In this document: in pieces, positions 1-8,677 of the stretch
Layout: each line of letters opens with the position of its first letter
Position numbering within the stretch: the first letter of the stretch is position 1
NCBI GenBank assembly: GCA_017513085.1
Contig: JAFWDK010000029.1
Coordinates: forward strand, 62,001-126,000
Direction of reading: 5' to 3'
DNA length: 64,000 nucleotides
Origin: Clostridiales bacterium
GTDB lineage: Bacteria; Bacillota; Clostridia; Saccharofermentanales; Saccharofermentanaceae
Notes under the pieces: generated by a model
Databases searched by the model: none
What the model was told of the DNA's origin: nothing
What the model saw: only the letters and a program-made list of their open reading frames with translations
Translations under genes and position numbers: made by a program

Positions 1-918
1 TGTGTCACCGTTTACCATTATGGTATCGTGTTTTCCCTGATAGTCGAATGAAACAAACCATACCGGAAGCATGGCGTAAAAAACATCTTTGTTGATCAAT
101 GTGGCGCTTCTTGCTAATTTGACGCTCTTGCTGGAAGCACTGAAATCATCCATGGCTTTCTTCTGGAAAATTTCGGAAGCACGCTTATTCGCTGCAGTAT
201 ATAGATCTGCGTTGGTCAGATCTGACACGTTGGAATAAAAGCCTAAAAGATAATCTTCGTCGAAATACTTGAGTTTGTTCAGGTTGAACGGCTCCAGTCT
301 CTGAGAACTCTCATCAGATAACATAAGAGAAGCATCGATGGGAAGATTGGTCATGCCCATCATGCCGGCCCGGCCCGCATAAACGGTGTGGCTGTGTTTG
401 CCGCTGCCTCGTCTGCCGGAGATAAAATCTGCTTCGGAGTGCAGACCATTCACGATCCAGTACGGTACATAGATTCCACGGACCGCAGTAGGCTGGAGTT
501 CCTTGAATTCTTTCGGTACCAGGAGCCTTTTCTTAAAGGTGTCTTTGATCTTATTGAGAGCCTCTTCCTTCGTGATCGAAAACGGAAGAATGAATTCCGG
601 TGCTTTTTCCTTCGAGATGCGGTTAAACACCACGCTGGAAGAGCCGCAGTAGATGCACTTGGTCGAAGCTTCGGAGCCGTTAAGTACGATCTCGCCGCCG
701 CAGGAACTGCAGGTGTATATATAACAATCCATAAACTCTTGCTTGGTTTCTCCGTATACATCGTTTGCGGATACTGCCCGGGTCTTCTCCAGAAGACTCT
801 TATCACTTGATTCGATATCTTCAGCATTCCAGGCGCTGCCGCATGCTGTGCAAGTAACCTTTTGCGTGCGGGGATCAAAGATGACCGGCGCACCACAGTT
901 TTTACATAATGTAGCCAT
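1..918 (-). CDS. zinc-ribbon protein, 3' end cut by window edge
   Basis: Open frame runs from an ATG at 918 off the left edge, 306 codons visible with no stop. The start is set by GGAGG about 8 nt upstream on the minus strand. The N-terminus has a rubredoxin-like zinc knuckle (Cys5, Cys8, Cys23, Cys26) and a second CxxC...CxxC pair near residues 70-92 (CSSCG, CIYCG), so two zinc ribbons in tandem. After that comes a soluble region without a clear catalytic motif. It resembles the zinc-ribbon membrane protein at 28717-30207 in having two separate zinc ribbons, but the membrane part, if any, is outside the window. Function unknown; proteins of this type are usually annotated only as TFIIB-type zinc-ribbon proteins. 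Confidence 0.85.
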   Translation of the reverse strand, partial: MATLCKNCGAPVIFDPRTQKVTCTACGSAWNAEDIESSDKSLLEKTRAVSANDVYGETKQEFMDCYIYTCSSCGGEIVLNGSEASTKCIYCGSSSVVFNRISKEKAPEFILPFSITKEEALNKIKDTFKKRLLVPKEFKELQPTAVRGIYVPYWIVNGLHSEADFISGRRGSGKHSHTVYAGRAGMMGMTNLPIDASLMLSDESSQRLEPFNLNKLKYFDEDYLLGFYSNVSDLTNADLYTAANKRASEIFQKKAMDDFSASSKSVKLARSATLINKDVFYAMLPVWFVSFDYQGKHDTIMVNGDT

Positions 919-942
919 TTGTATTTCCTCCTACGAAAGACA

Positions 943-971
943 ATTATACGAAAAACAAAATAATGTTGGAA
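943..971 (-). promoter_or_regulatory. possible promoter of the zinc-ribbon gene
   Basis: On the minus strand a perfect -10 hexamer TATAAT lies at 948-943, 24 nt before the start codon. The -35 position 17 bp away (TTCCAA) is poor, so only the -10 is convincing. Confidence 0.4.
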
Positions 972-1170
972 GTGAGTAAGCTGCCATATAGAGAGATGTA
1001 ATCTGATTTGAATACAGGAATACTTCAATCAGAAAGCTCCGTCTAACTTACGGAAAATTTTTTCAATCTTACAAAAGCGTAAGTTGAGTGTAAGGCACTT
1101 CGATGGGACGGAACCCCGGGTTTTTTTAGAATTAAAGCATAAAGAAACCAACGAAACGGGGTACACAAAA

Positions 1171-1578
1171 ATGAAAACACTTCTTAAGATCATCATCATC
1201 GTAGCACTGGCAGCAATCGTTATTAAGCTTAGTGGTGTGACACACTTGAAGATGGCAGATTTTGTAACCCATGGCATTATCAAGACAATGAACATCGATA
1301 TCGATGCGATCGCACTGGATAAGGACGCTTGTGAAGAATATGCAAAGATGGTCATCGAGAATAACATGATCGAAGGTATGTCCGAAAAGGCAGTGGCTAA
1401 AGAAATCTACGCACACATTTTCCTGAATGCTTATATCCAGACACTTCCGGAAGCCCTGAGAAATACATCCATTGTTTCCCGCCTGTATAACAGCACAAAG
1501 AATGGGATCGATCTTGAAGACTATGGCGATACATTCGTACGTCAGGCAGCCTACAATGTGATCTGGGCAATGGTTTAA
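1171..1578 (+). CDS. small membrane-anchored protein, function unknown
   Basis: 135 residues from ATG 1171; the frame extends upstream to a TTG at 1084, but that longer form lacks a signal-like start. The N-terminus MKTLLKIIIIVALAAIVIKL is a single hydrophobic anchor, and the rest (about 110 residues) is a helical, fairly acidic soluble domain that should face outside. There is no lipobox cysteine and no Cys pair. The ribosome site is weak (GGGG about 8 nt upstream). The gene stands alone between a divergent zinc-ribbon gene and a convergent AraC gene and ends in a good terminator. I do not recognise the family. Confidence 0.7.
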   Translation: MKTLLKIIIIVALAAIVIKLSGVTHLKMADFVTHGIIKTMNIDIDAIALDKDACEEYAKMVIENNMIEGMSEKAVAKEIYAHIFLNAYIQTLPEALRNTSIVSRLYNSTKNGIDLEDYGDTFVRQAAYNVIWAMV

Positions 1579-1615
1579 TTGAAAACTTTTCTAACCCTCC
1601 AACACTATATAGATC

Positions 1616-1648
1616 TGCCGGCCGTCTCCCTCCGCGGCCGGCATTTTT
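1616..1648 (+). terminator. intrinsic terminator of the small anchored-protein gene
   Basis: Perfect 9-bp GC-rich stem (1616-1624 with 1635-1643), 10-nt loop, then five T. The T run is on the plus strand, so it serves the plus-strand gene ending at 1578. Confidence 0.85.
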
Positions 1649-1661
1649 ATATGTTTCTGAA

Positions 1662-2600
1662 TCAAGCCTGTGACGGGTTGACGCTTGTTCCTGCATTCTC
1701 GCCGGAAGCGATCGCTTTCCATTGTTTCCGATAATCACGGGGCGAGCTGCCGAAGAATTTTTTGAATGTCTCACTCATATAACTGACGCCGGAAAAACCG
1801 GACAAGGATGCGATCTCTGCCATGGAAAAAGAACTTGAGCGGAGATATTCCGCGACTTTGCGCGCACGTAGATGCATCAGGTAATTGATCGGAGATTCGC
1901 TTACGTACTGCTTGAAGAGAAGATTACAAAGAGATTTGCTGATGTTTGCAGAGGCCGCGATCTCTTCGAGTGTGAGCGTCCTCTGATAGTTATCCGAGAT
2001 GTAATGCATCATGGTCTTGAAAGTCTGCATTCTGGCATCGGGAGCTTCTTCCGGACCGAGCGCGCCGATGATCTCGGAGCGCTTAATGATCAGATCCCAG
2101 ATCTGATAGAACTGCTTGGTGACCTCAAAGGCGCAGTGACGGATGGGGAGAAGGGTGTGCATGAGACGAGCCATCTCCTCGGTCATCTCATCAATGTCGC
2201 GAAACCGCAGGTAAGGAAGATCCTTGTTTTCCACGATCGGGCGGATCGCCTGCATCTCGACGGCAACGGAAGCATTCAGGATGCCCGGATGCGCAATGAA
2301 GATGATGTAGCGGCAGGTTTCGTCTTCGATCGCCATACTATAGTGGATCTGGTTGCTGTTGATGAAGATCGTATCCCCTTCGTGAAGCATGATGGTCTTG
2401 CCGTTTACCGAGTAAGCCATTTTGCCTCTTGTTATCGTGCATATCTCAACGTCTTCGTGAAAATGCGGGACACGCTCCCACGTGACCTTCGGCTTGACCC
2501 AGCCTTCAAACACATAAGAAGGGAACTGCGGATCGTCATAGTTGACGATCTCCGAGCCATCTTCTCTTTTAACGATAAGACCCATGATGTCGCGATTCAT
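1662..2600 (-). CDS. AraC family transcriptional regulator (cupin + HTH)
   Basis: 312 residues. The N-terminal half (about 35-120) is a cupin-type sensor domain (PHFHEDVEICTITRG, then HEGDTIFINSNQIHYSM), the usual ligand-binding domain of AraC proteins that bind sugars or other small molecules. The C-terminal 100 residues contain the two helix-turn-helix units (LEEIAASANISKSLCNLLFK and MAEIASLSGFSGVSYMSETF) followed by the family signature FFGSSPRDYRK. Start chosen at the ATG preceded by AGAGGT. It is divergent from the ABC transporter at 2885-5520, whose expression it may control; this is inferred from position only. Confidence 0.9.
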   Translation of the reverse strand: MNRDIMGLIVKREDGSEIVNYDDPQFPSYVFEGWVKPKVTWERVPHFHEDVEICTITRGKMAYSVNGKTIMLHEGDTIFINSNQIHYSMAIEDETCRYIIFIAHPGILNASVAVEMQAIRPIVENKDLPYLRFRDIDEMTEEMARLMHTLLPIRHCAFEVTKQFYQIWDLIIKRSEIIGALGPEEAPDARMQTFKTMMHYISDNYQRTLTLEEIAASANISKSLCNLLFKQYVSESPINYLMHLRARKVAEYLRSSSFSMAEIASLSGFSGVSYMSETFKKFFGSSPRDYRKQWKAIASGENAGTSVNPSQA

Positions 2601-2784
2601 AACTTACCTCTTCCGGCTGATGATCTTTCTTAACAAGAAAAATACCAACGATCCTTCAAAATGAAATCTACCTATATTCTATCTTTATACCGGTAGTTTA
2701 ATCTCTGATAAATCTTCCACAAAATTATAACAATCCAACAAATGCGTAGAAGATAGTTATAAAAAATAGGCAAATTTCATGTGT

Positions 2785-2839
2785 AAAAGCACTTACATAT
2801 ACAATATACTTGCAGTAACGAAAGAAAGCAAGTGCTTTT
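2785..2839. repeat. 10-bp inverted repeat upstream of the ABC operon
   Basis: AAAAGCACTT at 2785-2794 and its exact complement AAGTGCTTTT at 2830-2839, 35 bp apart, in the 280-bp gap between the divergent AraC gene and the ABC operon. It could be a regulator site. Each arm also contains the AGTGCTTTT word that is over-represented in this window, so the pairing may be incidental. Confidence 0.5.
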
Positions 2840-2884
2840 GCCACATCAGAAAAATCACGTGGAAACAAGAAGGGAAACACAAAA

Positions 2885-3880
2885 ATGGAAAACGCAATCA
2901 CAATGAAGAATGTATGTAAGGACTTTAAGATCCTGAACCGTCACGAAGGGTTGAAGGGCAGCATCCGTGATCTTTTCTCCCGTGACTACAAGACGATCTC
3001 GGCCGTGAAAGATGTTTCGCTGGAAATCAAAAAAGGTGAGATCATCGGATACCTGGGGCCGAATGGCGCCGGCAAGTCCACGACCATCAAGATGATGACA
3101 GGTGTTTTGGAACCTACGTCCGGCGAGATCATGGTAAATGGTCTGGTGCCGTATAAAGAGCGCACGAAGAATTCCGAAAGGATCGGAGTTGTTTTCGGGC
3201 AAAGAAGCCAGCTTTGGTGGTCGTTGCCTCTGATCGAGTCATTCAAGCTCTTGCGCGATATCTACCTGGTTCCGAAAAAGGACTACGAAGATATGCTTGA
3301 ACTGTACCGTTCGCTTGTGGATATCGAGCCGATCCTCCATAAACCTGTGCGACAGATGTCTCTCGGACAAAGAACGCTGAGTGATATTCTTGCCGCCTTC
3401 CTCCATAATCCTGCGATCGTGTTTCTTGATGAACCGACGATCGGTCTGGATGTCTCGATGAAGTCGAAGATCCGTGATCTGATTAAAGGTCTCAATCAGC
3501 AAAAAGGAACGACGGTCATTCTGACGACCCACGATATGGGAGATGTCGATGCCCTCTGTAAAAGGATCGTCATCATCGATGAAGGTAAGAAGATCTATGA
3601 CAACGATATCGAGCATCTGAAGTCCTATTTCGGTTCGTACCGGACACTTCGCATCCGTCATGCAGATGACACATGGGAAGAGCGGGTCATCGATGAGTCG
3701 AAAGAGGATGTAATGGATGTCATTCTGAAGAAGCAGAAGGAACAGAAGATCAAGGACATCCAGCTTCAGGAGATCTCCACGGAAGAAGTAATCAAGAAGA
3801 TCTATGAAGGAAGTTCTGCGGCAAAAGGAAACTCGTCCGTAGTCACTTCCGATGAGAAGAAAGGAGCGGCGGAACAATGA
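2885..3880 (+). CDS. ABC-2 type transporter, ATP-binding protein (COG4586 type)
   Basis: 331 residues. Walker A GPNGAGKST at residues 58-66, the family-specific Q-loop stretch FGQRSQLWW near residue 102, a degenerate signature SLGQR near 159, Walker B with LDEPT near 181 and the switch histidine in TTHD near 214. The Q-loop form and the two following permeases identify the uncharacterised three-part ABC-2 systems (COG4586/4587/3694). The last 80 residues are a charged Lys/Glu-rich tail. The gene overlaps the first permease by 4 nt (ATGA), so the three are translated together. The transported substrate is not known; export is likely by family. Confidence 0.92.
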   Translation: MENAITMKNVCKDFKILNRHEGLKGSIRDLFSRDYKTISAVKDVSLEIKKGEIIGYLGPNGAGKSTTIKMMTGVLEPTSGEIMVNGLVPYKERTKNSERIGVVFGQRSQLWWSLPLIESFKLLRDIYLVPKKDYEDMLELYRSLVDIEPILHKPVRQMSLGQRTLSDILAAFLHNPAIVFLDEPTIGLDVSMKSKIRDLIKGLNQQKGTTVILTTHDMGDVDALCKRIVIIDEGKKIYDNDIEHLKSYFGSYRTLRIRHADDTWEERVIDESKEDVMDVILKKQKEQKIKDIQLQEISTEEVIKKIYEGSSAAKGNSSVVTSDEKKGAAEQ

Positions 3881-4686
3881 ATCTGAGAAGACATATTGCC
3901 CTGACCCGCGCAGGTATTATGGAGTCTCTCCAGTACCGCCTCGGCACGGCCGTTACGCTCTTTGCCAACCTGATCTATCTGGTCCTGGTGTATTTCCTCT
4001 GGAGAGCGATCTACGATTCTGCCGGAACCGACGTGGTCAATGGCATGACTTTTACCGATACCATGATCTATCTGATCCTGGCCACGGCTCTGTTCAATTT
4101 TCTGGAGATGTTTGTGGTCTGGGATATGAGCCGATCGATCCAGTCAGGAAAGATCATACTGGATCTTCTGAAACCGATGAAGTTCAGAAGCTACACCTTT
4201 TGGAGCTACTCCGGCTCACATGTAGTGCTTTTTACACTGACGTTCATACCGACATTTATCGTAGTCATGATCGTTACGCATGGCGCCATCCCGATGGGCA
4301 TCAATCTTTTGTACTTTGTGGTGGCGACCGTTCTGGCCTTGATCGTGAACTTCAGCATGGAGATGATCGTGGCAACGATCTGCCTCTACACGGAGTCCAC
4401 ATGGGGAATTAACATTGTTAAAGAGACGATCGTTCTGCTGCTTTCGGGCGCTTCGATACCTCTTGCGTTCTTCCCGGAGACCTTCAGGAAAATCGTCGGA
4501 TTTCTTCCGTTTCGTGCCGTCTATGACATTCCGTTGACGATCCTTCTTGAGAAAAACGGTTCGGATACACTCGAAGGATTGCTCCCGATGTTTGGTCTGC
4601 AGCTGGCATGGTGCATCATCCTGACAGTGACCGGGGTTTTGTTCTGGAATCATTCGGTACGCAAGATAACTGTTAACGGAGGCTGA
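3877..4686 (+). CDS. ABC-2 family permease (COG4587 type)
   Basis: 269 residues with six predicted hydrophobic segments (about 25-45, 62-80, 115-140, 145-170, 180-200, 235-255) and no soluble domain, as expected for a DUF990/ABC-2 permease half. ATG overlaps the stop of the ATPase gene; ribosome site AAGGAG lies 10 nt upstream. It should pair with the next gene product to form the membrane channel. Substrate unknown. Confidence 0.88.
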   Translation: MNLRRHIALTRAGIMESLQYRLGTAVTLFANLIYLVLVYFLWRAIYDSAGTDVVNGMTFTDTMIYLILATALFNFLEMFVVWDMSRSIQSGKIILDLLKPMKFRSYTFWSYSGSHVVLFTLTFIPTFIVVMIVTHGAIPMGINLLYFVVATVLALIVNFSMEMIVATICLYTESTWGINIVKETIVLLLSGASIPLAFFPETFRKIVGFLPFRAVYDIPLTILLEKNGSDTLEGLLPMFGLQLAWCIILTVTGVLFWNHSVRKITVNGG

Positions 4687-4689
4687 CTT

Positions 4690-5520
4690 ATGAGTGAGAC
4701 TACACTGACCAAACAGAAAACGAGAAGAGGCTTCGGCTTTTATCTCAGAATATACAAGAAGATCCTGGTGCAGGATCTGAAGAGTAAGATGAGCTACCGG
4801 GCTGACTTTGTGATCTCCACGTTCGGCATGATCATGACGAACCTGAGCGGTTTTGTGACCTTTCTGATCCTATTCAAGAATTTTCCCTCGATCAATGGTT
4901 GGGATTACTACCACATGCTGTTTCTCTACGGCTTTTCACTGGTAGCGCTGACCCCGGTGCAGTGCTTTTTCGACAACAACTGGAATCTGCGCTTTCAGGT
5001 GCAGTCCGGTGACTTCATCAAGTACTGTTTCCGTCCGATCAACGTATTCTTCTACTTTATGTCGGAAGTTTTCGATGTAAAAGGACTCGGGCAATTCGCT
5101 TTCGGTATCGGCACGCTGGTTTATGCGTGGATACATATCGGGATTCCGGTCACGCCGCTCGTGATCGCCAAACTGGTGCTTTTCCTCCTGACGGCATCGC
5201 TGTTTATGATCGCGATCATGAATGCGGCGGCGGCAACCTGCTTCTGGATCGTCGGATCCGGCTATGTGATGGTCATCATGTTCCGGTTTAAGGATTTTGC
5301 GAAATATCCGTCGAATATATTCCATGGTGTATTCCGTATCCTGTTTACCTTCGTGATTCCGATCGCTTTTGTGGCATATTACCCAAGTCTGGCGATCCTG
5401 GAAACGGATAATATCCCGGTACTGACATGGTGTGCGCCGGCTATCGGAGTGCTGTTCTTCTACTTAAGTTATAAGTTCTGGATGCTGGGTGTATCCAGGT
5501 ACGACTTTACGGGATCCTGA
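4690..5520 (+). CDS. ABC-2 family permease (COG3694 type)
   Basis: 276 residues, six hydrophobic segments after a short basic cytoplasmic N-terminus. It starts 3 nt after the stop of the first permease, with GGAGG inside the end of that gene. This is the second, non-identical membrane half of the COG4586 system. No clear terminator follows; the 270 bases up to 5792 hold a weak TTGGT/ACCAA hairpin near 5624 and the promoter of the next gene. Confidence 0.88.
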   Translation: MSETTLTKQKTRRGFGFYLRIYKKILVQDLKSKMSYRADFVISTFGMIMTNLSGFVTFLILFKNFPSINGWDYYHMLFLYGFSLVALTPVQCFFDNNWNLRFQVQSGDFIKYCFRPINVFFYFMSEVFDVKGLGQFAFGIGTLVYAWIHIGIPVTPLVIAKLVLFLLTASLFMIAIMNAAAATCFWIVGSGYVMVIMFRFKDFAKYPSNIFHGVFRILFTFVIPIAFVAYYPSLAILETDNIPVLTWCAPAIGVLFFYLSYKFWMLGVSRYDFTGS

Positions 5521-5702
5521 GTCAAACTTGAAAAAATGTTTCCTTGCCGGTGATCCCTTGAATGCGTTGGGCTTGGCTCTGAGAGGGTGGTTTTAGTTGT
5601 AAAGAGATGGAAAATGCGACTTTTGGTGCTTTTTTACCAAGATTTTGGCAAGTTTGCGCTACTTTTATTCCCTATTTCATAAGAGAATTTTAGAGACGGG
5701 AA

Positions 5703-5711
5703 TGGTATAAT
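5703..5711 (+). promoter_or_regulatory. extended -10 promoter for the small lipoprotein gene
   Basis: TGGTATAAT is a perfect extended -10 element (TGn plus TATAAT). The -35 position is not recognisable, which is acceptable for extended -10 promoters. The start codon is 81 nt downstream. Confidence 0.65.
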
Positions 5712-5792
5712 GGTCACGTTGTTTTTGAGCAGATGCCATGTCATCGAGTTGGAAACACAGAATATTAAGGTTTATAAGAGGAGAAAAGTATT

Positions 5793-6248
5793 ATGAGAAC
5801 ACTTAAGAAGATCGCTGCAATCGTTCTGGCAGGTGCTATGGTATTTTCCATCGCAGGTTGTAAGAAGGGTTCAAAGAAGGTATCCGCTGATGATTTTAAG
5901 AAGGTCTGCGAGGAAGCTTCTCTCAAAGTAGTTGATGAAGCTGCTGATGAAGGTGTGACAAAGTCTCTTTCTGCAAAGAATGATGACGAATCTATCGAAG
6001 TGAATTTCATGGTTGCAAAGGACGAGGACGAGGCTAAGAAGGGTTTCGAGTACTTCACAAACAACACTGATTCCATGAAGGAAATGGGCGCTGATGTTAA
6101 GTCCAGCAGCGATAAGATCGAGGTTACAATGAACAGCCTGTTGTACATGTATGCTGTAAGAAATGGCGATACGATCGTTACTGTTTCTGCTGCAGGTGAG
6201 GAACAGATCAAGACAGGTAAGGACATCGTTAAGAAGCTCGGCATCTGA
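5793..6248 (+). CDS. small lipoprotein, function unknown
   Basis: 151 residues. Signal peptide with lipobox IAGC (Cys23) followed by a basic KKGSKK stretch. The mature part is a single small domain of about 120 residues, rich in Asp/Glu/Lys, with alternating strand-like segments (SIEVNFMVAKDEDEAKKGF, KIEVTMNSLLYMYAVRNGD). The gene has its own extended -10 promoter, a GAGGAG ribosome site and a terminator, so it is a single-gene unit. Lipoproteins of this kind occur in Clostridia without known function. Confidence 0.85.
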   Translation: MRTLKKIAAIVLAGAMVFSIAGCKKGSKKVSADDFKKVCEEASLKVVDEAADEGVTKSLSAKNDDESIEVNFMVAKDEDEAKKGFEYFTNNTDSMKEMGADVKSSSDKIEVTMNSLLYMYAVRNGDTIVTVSAAGEEQIKTGKDIVKKLGI

Positions 6249-6279
6249 TCTGTAGCGGTATTTTATTGAAAACCAAAAG

Positions 6280-6307
6280 AGTGTCTTCAAAATGAAGGCA
6301 CTTTTTT
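6280..6307 (+). terminator. intrinsic terminator of the lipoprotein gene
   Basis: 9-bp stem (6280-6288 with 6294-6302, one G-T pair), 5-nt loop and five T. Its T run overlaps the last codon of the convergent acyltransferase gene. Confidence 0.85.
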
Positions 6308-7583
6308 ATTTCCTCGCCCGGACCTGCTTGAAGAGCTCTTCCGCGGCGATCCTTGTTTTGGCGGCTACGTCTTTCTTCTTGGGAAAACAGTAGTAGAGAC
6401 AATCCTTTTTGCCGATGCAGATGACATCGCCGATCTCATACCAGTAGTAGTCGGAGTAGAGACTGTAATTTTCTTTGGGCGATTGCGTATAGTGGAGCCG
6501 GTCATCACAGCCATTGAGCACAAAACCTTCCGCATCGTGATGGAGCGTGCCTGAACCGACCATATACAGAGCTTGAAAATCCACGATGATGCCGATGTCC
6601 ACTTCTGTATCGAGAGAATACGTTCCCGCTGCGATGTCGTTTTTGACACAAGACCTTTCCCAGGCATACCAGTCCGGAATATGGGTAAAAGACGGAACGG
6701 ACGGAGACGGCTCCTTGCCGACAGGAGAAAGCTGTCCGAGTTCGGTGAGCTCCCATTTCCTGCCACAGGCGTGACAGGTGAGATGTATTCCTTTTCCTTC
6801 CATCTGACCTTCTACCGAACACGAAGTGCACTTATAAAGGATCCGGTTTAATCCGTCCGCACGGAAAGGCTCGGTAATGCGAAGTCCGGTATCCCGTTGC
6901 CAGGCAAAATAGTCAAAAGAGAAAGCCCGGTCAAGGATCGTATCGATTTCTTCCACGCTCTTTTCCATGACCTCGTCCTCAGAAAGAAGACAAGAAACCT
7001 CAGCGCTGACTTTGACCTTCCGTTTTTGAAGACAGTTGTATAAAGGATCTCTGGCAAAAGAACCATAGGTCGTGATCATGAGTACAGGAACACGAAGCGC
7101 TTTAAAAAGCACTCCCATCCTGCGTGGGAGCGGCGTCGCGGTTCCGTCGAAAGAGTAACTTGCTTCGGGATACATCAGGACGGATGTTTTGTTATTTCTA
7201 ACAGCGTGCTTGATGTCTGTGATCAGTGACAGATCCGAAACGAATTTCTGCGTCGGTATACAACCAAGGCGGCGCATGAGTCCTTCTTTTCCGACCAATC
7301 CGTCTGATGTGCAGACTATATTATATCTTTTGGGAAAAAGCACTTTGGATGCGATCTCGAGATCGAGAAAACTGGAGTGGTTCATGAGGATCAGATAGGG
7401 TCCTTTGCCTGCTTTTTTCATATCCTTTTTTGTATAGGAAAACTTTACGGCACAAAGGTCCGGGATCGATGCGAGCCGCATCACGAGACTCAAGAGTCTG
7501 CTTGGCTTCCCCGGTTTCCGGTGTGCCGGACGCGGGAGTTTTTTTACATCATCAAAATCCATTTTGCAGGTCTTGATCTTCAT
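6306..7583 (-). CDS. PlsC-like acyltransferase with C-terminal zinc ribbon
   Basis: 425 residues, about twice the length of an ordinary 1-acylglycerol-3-phosphate acyltransferase. The acyltransferase domain fills roughly residues 45-215: HX4D motif NHSSFLD (His69, Asp74) and the second block MYPEASYSFDGT, where the usual EG(T/S)RS is changed to PEASYS. After it comes a zinc ribbon (CTSCS ... CHACG) and a beta-rich domain with many aromatic residues. The acyl acceptor is probably a lysophospholipid by family, but the changed second motif and extra domains leave this open. Alternative start at Met8. Convergent with the lipoprotein gene. Confidence 0.85.
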   Translation of the reverse strand: MKIKTCKMDFDDVKKLPRPAHRKPGKPSRLLSLVMRLASIPDLCAVKFSYTKKDMKKAGKGPYLILMNHSSFLDLEIASKVLFPKRYNIVCTSDGLVGKEGLMRRLGCIPTQKFVSDLSLITDIKHAVRNNKTSVLMYPEASYSFDGTATPLPRRMGVLFKALRVPVLMITTYGSFARDPLYNCLQKRKVKVSAEVSCLLSEDEVMEKSVEEIDTILDRAFSFDYFAWQRDTGLRITEPFRADGLNRILYKCTSCSVEGQMEGKGIHLTCHACGRKWELTELGQLSPVGKEPSPSVPSFTHIPDWYAWERSCVKNDIAAGTYSLDTEVDIGIIVDFQALYMVGSGTLHHDAEGFVLNGCDDRLHYTQSPKENYSLYSDYYWYEIGDVICIGKKDCLYYCFPKKKDVAAKTRIAAEELFKQVRARK

Positions 7584-7798
7584 CAGTCTCTCACCCCATT
7601 GAATACTCAGATGTAAACATTATATCATTATGTAAAATACACCTTGCCGTGTCAGGTGACATGGAGGGTAACTGGAGGGTATGGTAACAGACCCTTTTTT
7701 GGGACTTCAAATTTGAGATAATCTTGTCGAAGAGAAGAGTTAACTGTTTGAAGCTTTCGTTTGAAATGAGAGCAGGTGATAGACAGGAGGTTCAGACG

Positions 7799-8677
7799 AT
7801 GGATAAGAAGCAGGCAAGAAATATAGTCGAGAGATTTTACCGGAAATCTAATCCGACGGAGGATGACAACTTTGTTTTCACGGAAGCACTTGGTTTTTTG
7901 ATTGAGACGGAGAAGGATCCGCGAGCGATGATGGAGCTCGGTGGATACTATTATGAACTCCGCAATTTTGATCTGGCGTTGAAGTATTACAACATGGCAG
8001 CTGAGTCAGATTATGAGGAAGCATGGGAATGTCTCGGCTATGTCTGGTACTATGGACGGACAGGAACGAAAGATTATAAGAAAGCATTCGAGTATTTTTC
8101 CAAGTGCATGGACAAGGGAAATGTTGTAGCGACATATAAAGTTGCGGATATGTTCAAGAACGGATATTACGTGGAGAAAGATGAAGAAAAATATGAGAAA
8201 CTGATCGAGTCTCTTTATCCGAGAGTTAAGAATGCAAGAAATCTCGGTCAGTCTTTGCCGGAAGTTTTTACGAGACTTGCGAAGATACGGGTAAAGCAGG
8301 GAAAGAAAACGGAAGCAGTCGATTTGTATCTGAGAGCCAAGGATTTTCTTGCACAACGGATTTCCTATAATGCTTTTTTCGGTAACTTGAATATTATGAA
8401 CTGGCTGATCTGTGATCTTTATGACTTGATCGAGTTCGATGAGGATGATTTCGATTTCTTTGATCTGTATTATCTGCTGAAGAAACCCTGTGTTGTTCAA
8501 TTCTATTATGCCCGGAATAAATACACAGTCGAGGCACAGATGGAAGATGAAAACTGCGTGATCCGATTCGGGGATAAGTGGTATAGAGATGTGTCTGATT
8601 TTATCGCGAAAGCTACTATCAGAAATCTTCCGTTGACTAAGATCAATAGAGAACTTTACGGATTTGAGGTGATCTGA
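7799..8677 (+). CDS. Sel1/TPR-like repeat protein
   Basis: 292 residues. The frame is open further upstream, but AGGAGG at 7785-7790 fixes the ATG at 7799. Residues about 35-145 contain Sel1/TPR-like helical repeats (MELGGYYYELRNFDLALKYY, CLGYVWYYGRTGTKDYKKAF, YKVADMFKNGYYVEKDEEKY), with another TPR-like unit near 170-195. The last 60 residues are a small beta-containing domain. These repeats bind proteins or peptides. First gene of a tight three-gene unit with a J-domain-like and a HIRAN protein, so a scaffold role is inferred. Confidence 0.8.
   Translation: MDKKQARNIVERFYRKSNPTEDDNFVFTEALGFLIETEKDPRAMMELGGYYYELRNFDLALKYYNMAAESDYEEAWECLGYVWYYGRTGTKDYKKAFEYFSKCMDKGNVVATYKVADMFKNGYYVEKDEEKYEKLIESLYPRVKNARNLGQSLPEVFTRLAKIRVKQGKKTEAVDLYLRAKDFLAQRISYNAFFGNLNIMNWLICDLYDLIEFDEDDFDFFDLYYLLKKPCVVQFYYARNKYTVEAQMEDENCVIRFGDKWYRDVSDFIAKATIRNLPLTKINRELYGFEVI

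Noticed and set aside
450..1028. 192-codon ORF on the minus strand
   Set aside because: It overlaps the zinc-ribbon gene in another frame, is Arg/Ser-rich and has no ribosome site; the zinc-ribbon frame has clear CxxC motifs and GGAGG.
1872..2633. 253-codon ORF opposite the AraC gene
   Set aside because: Antisense shadow of a gene with clear HTH motifs; no ribosome site.
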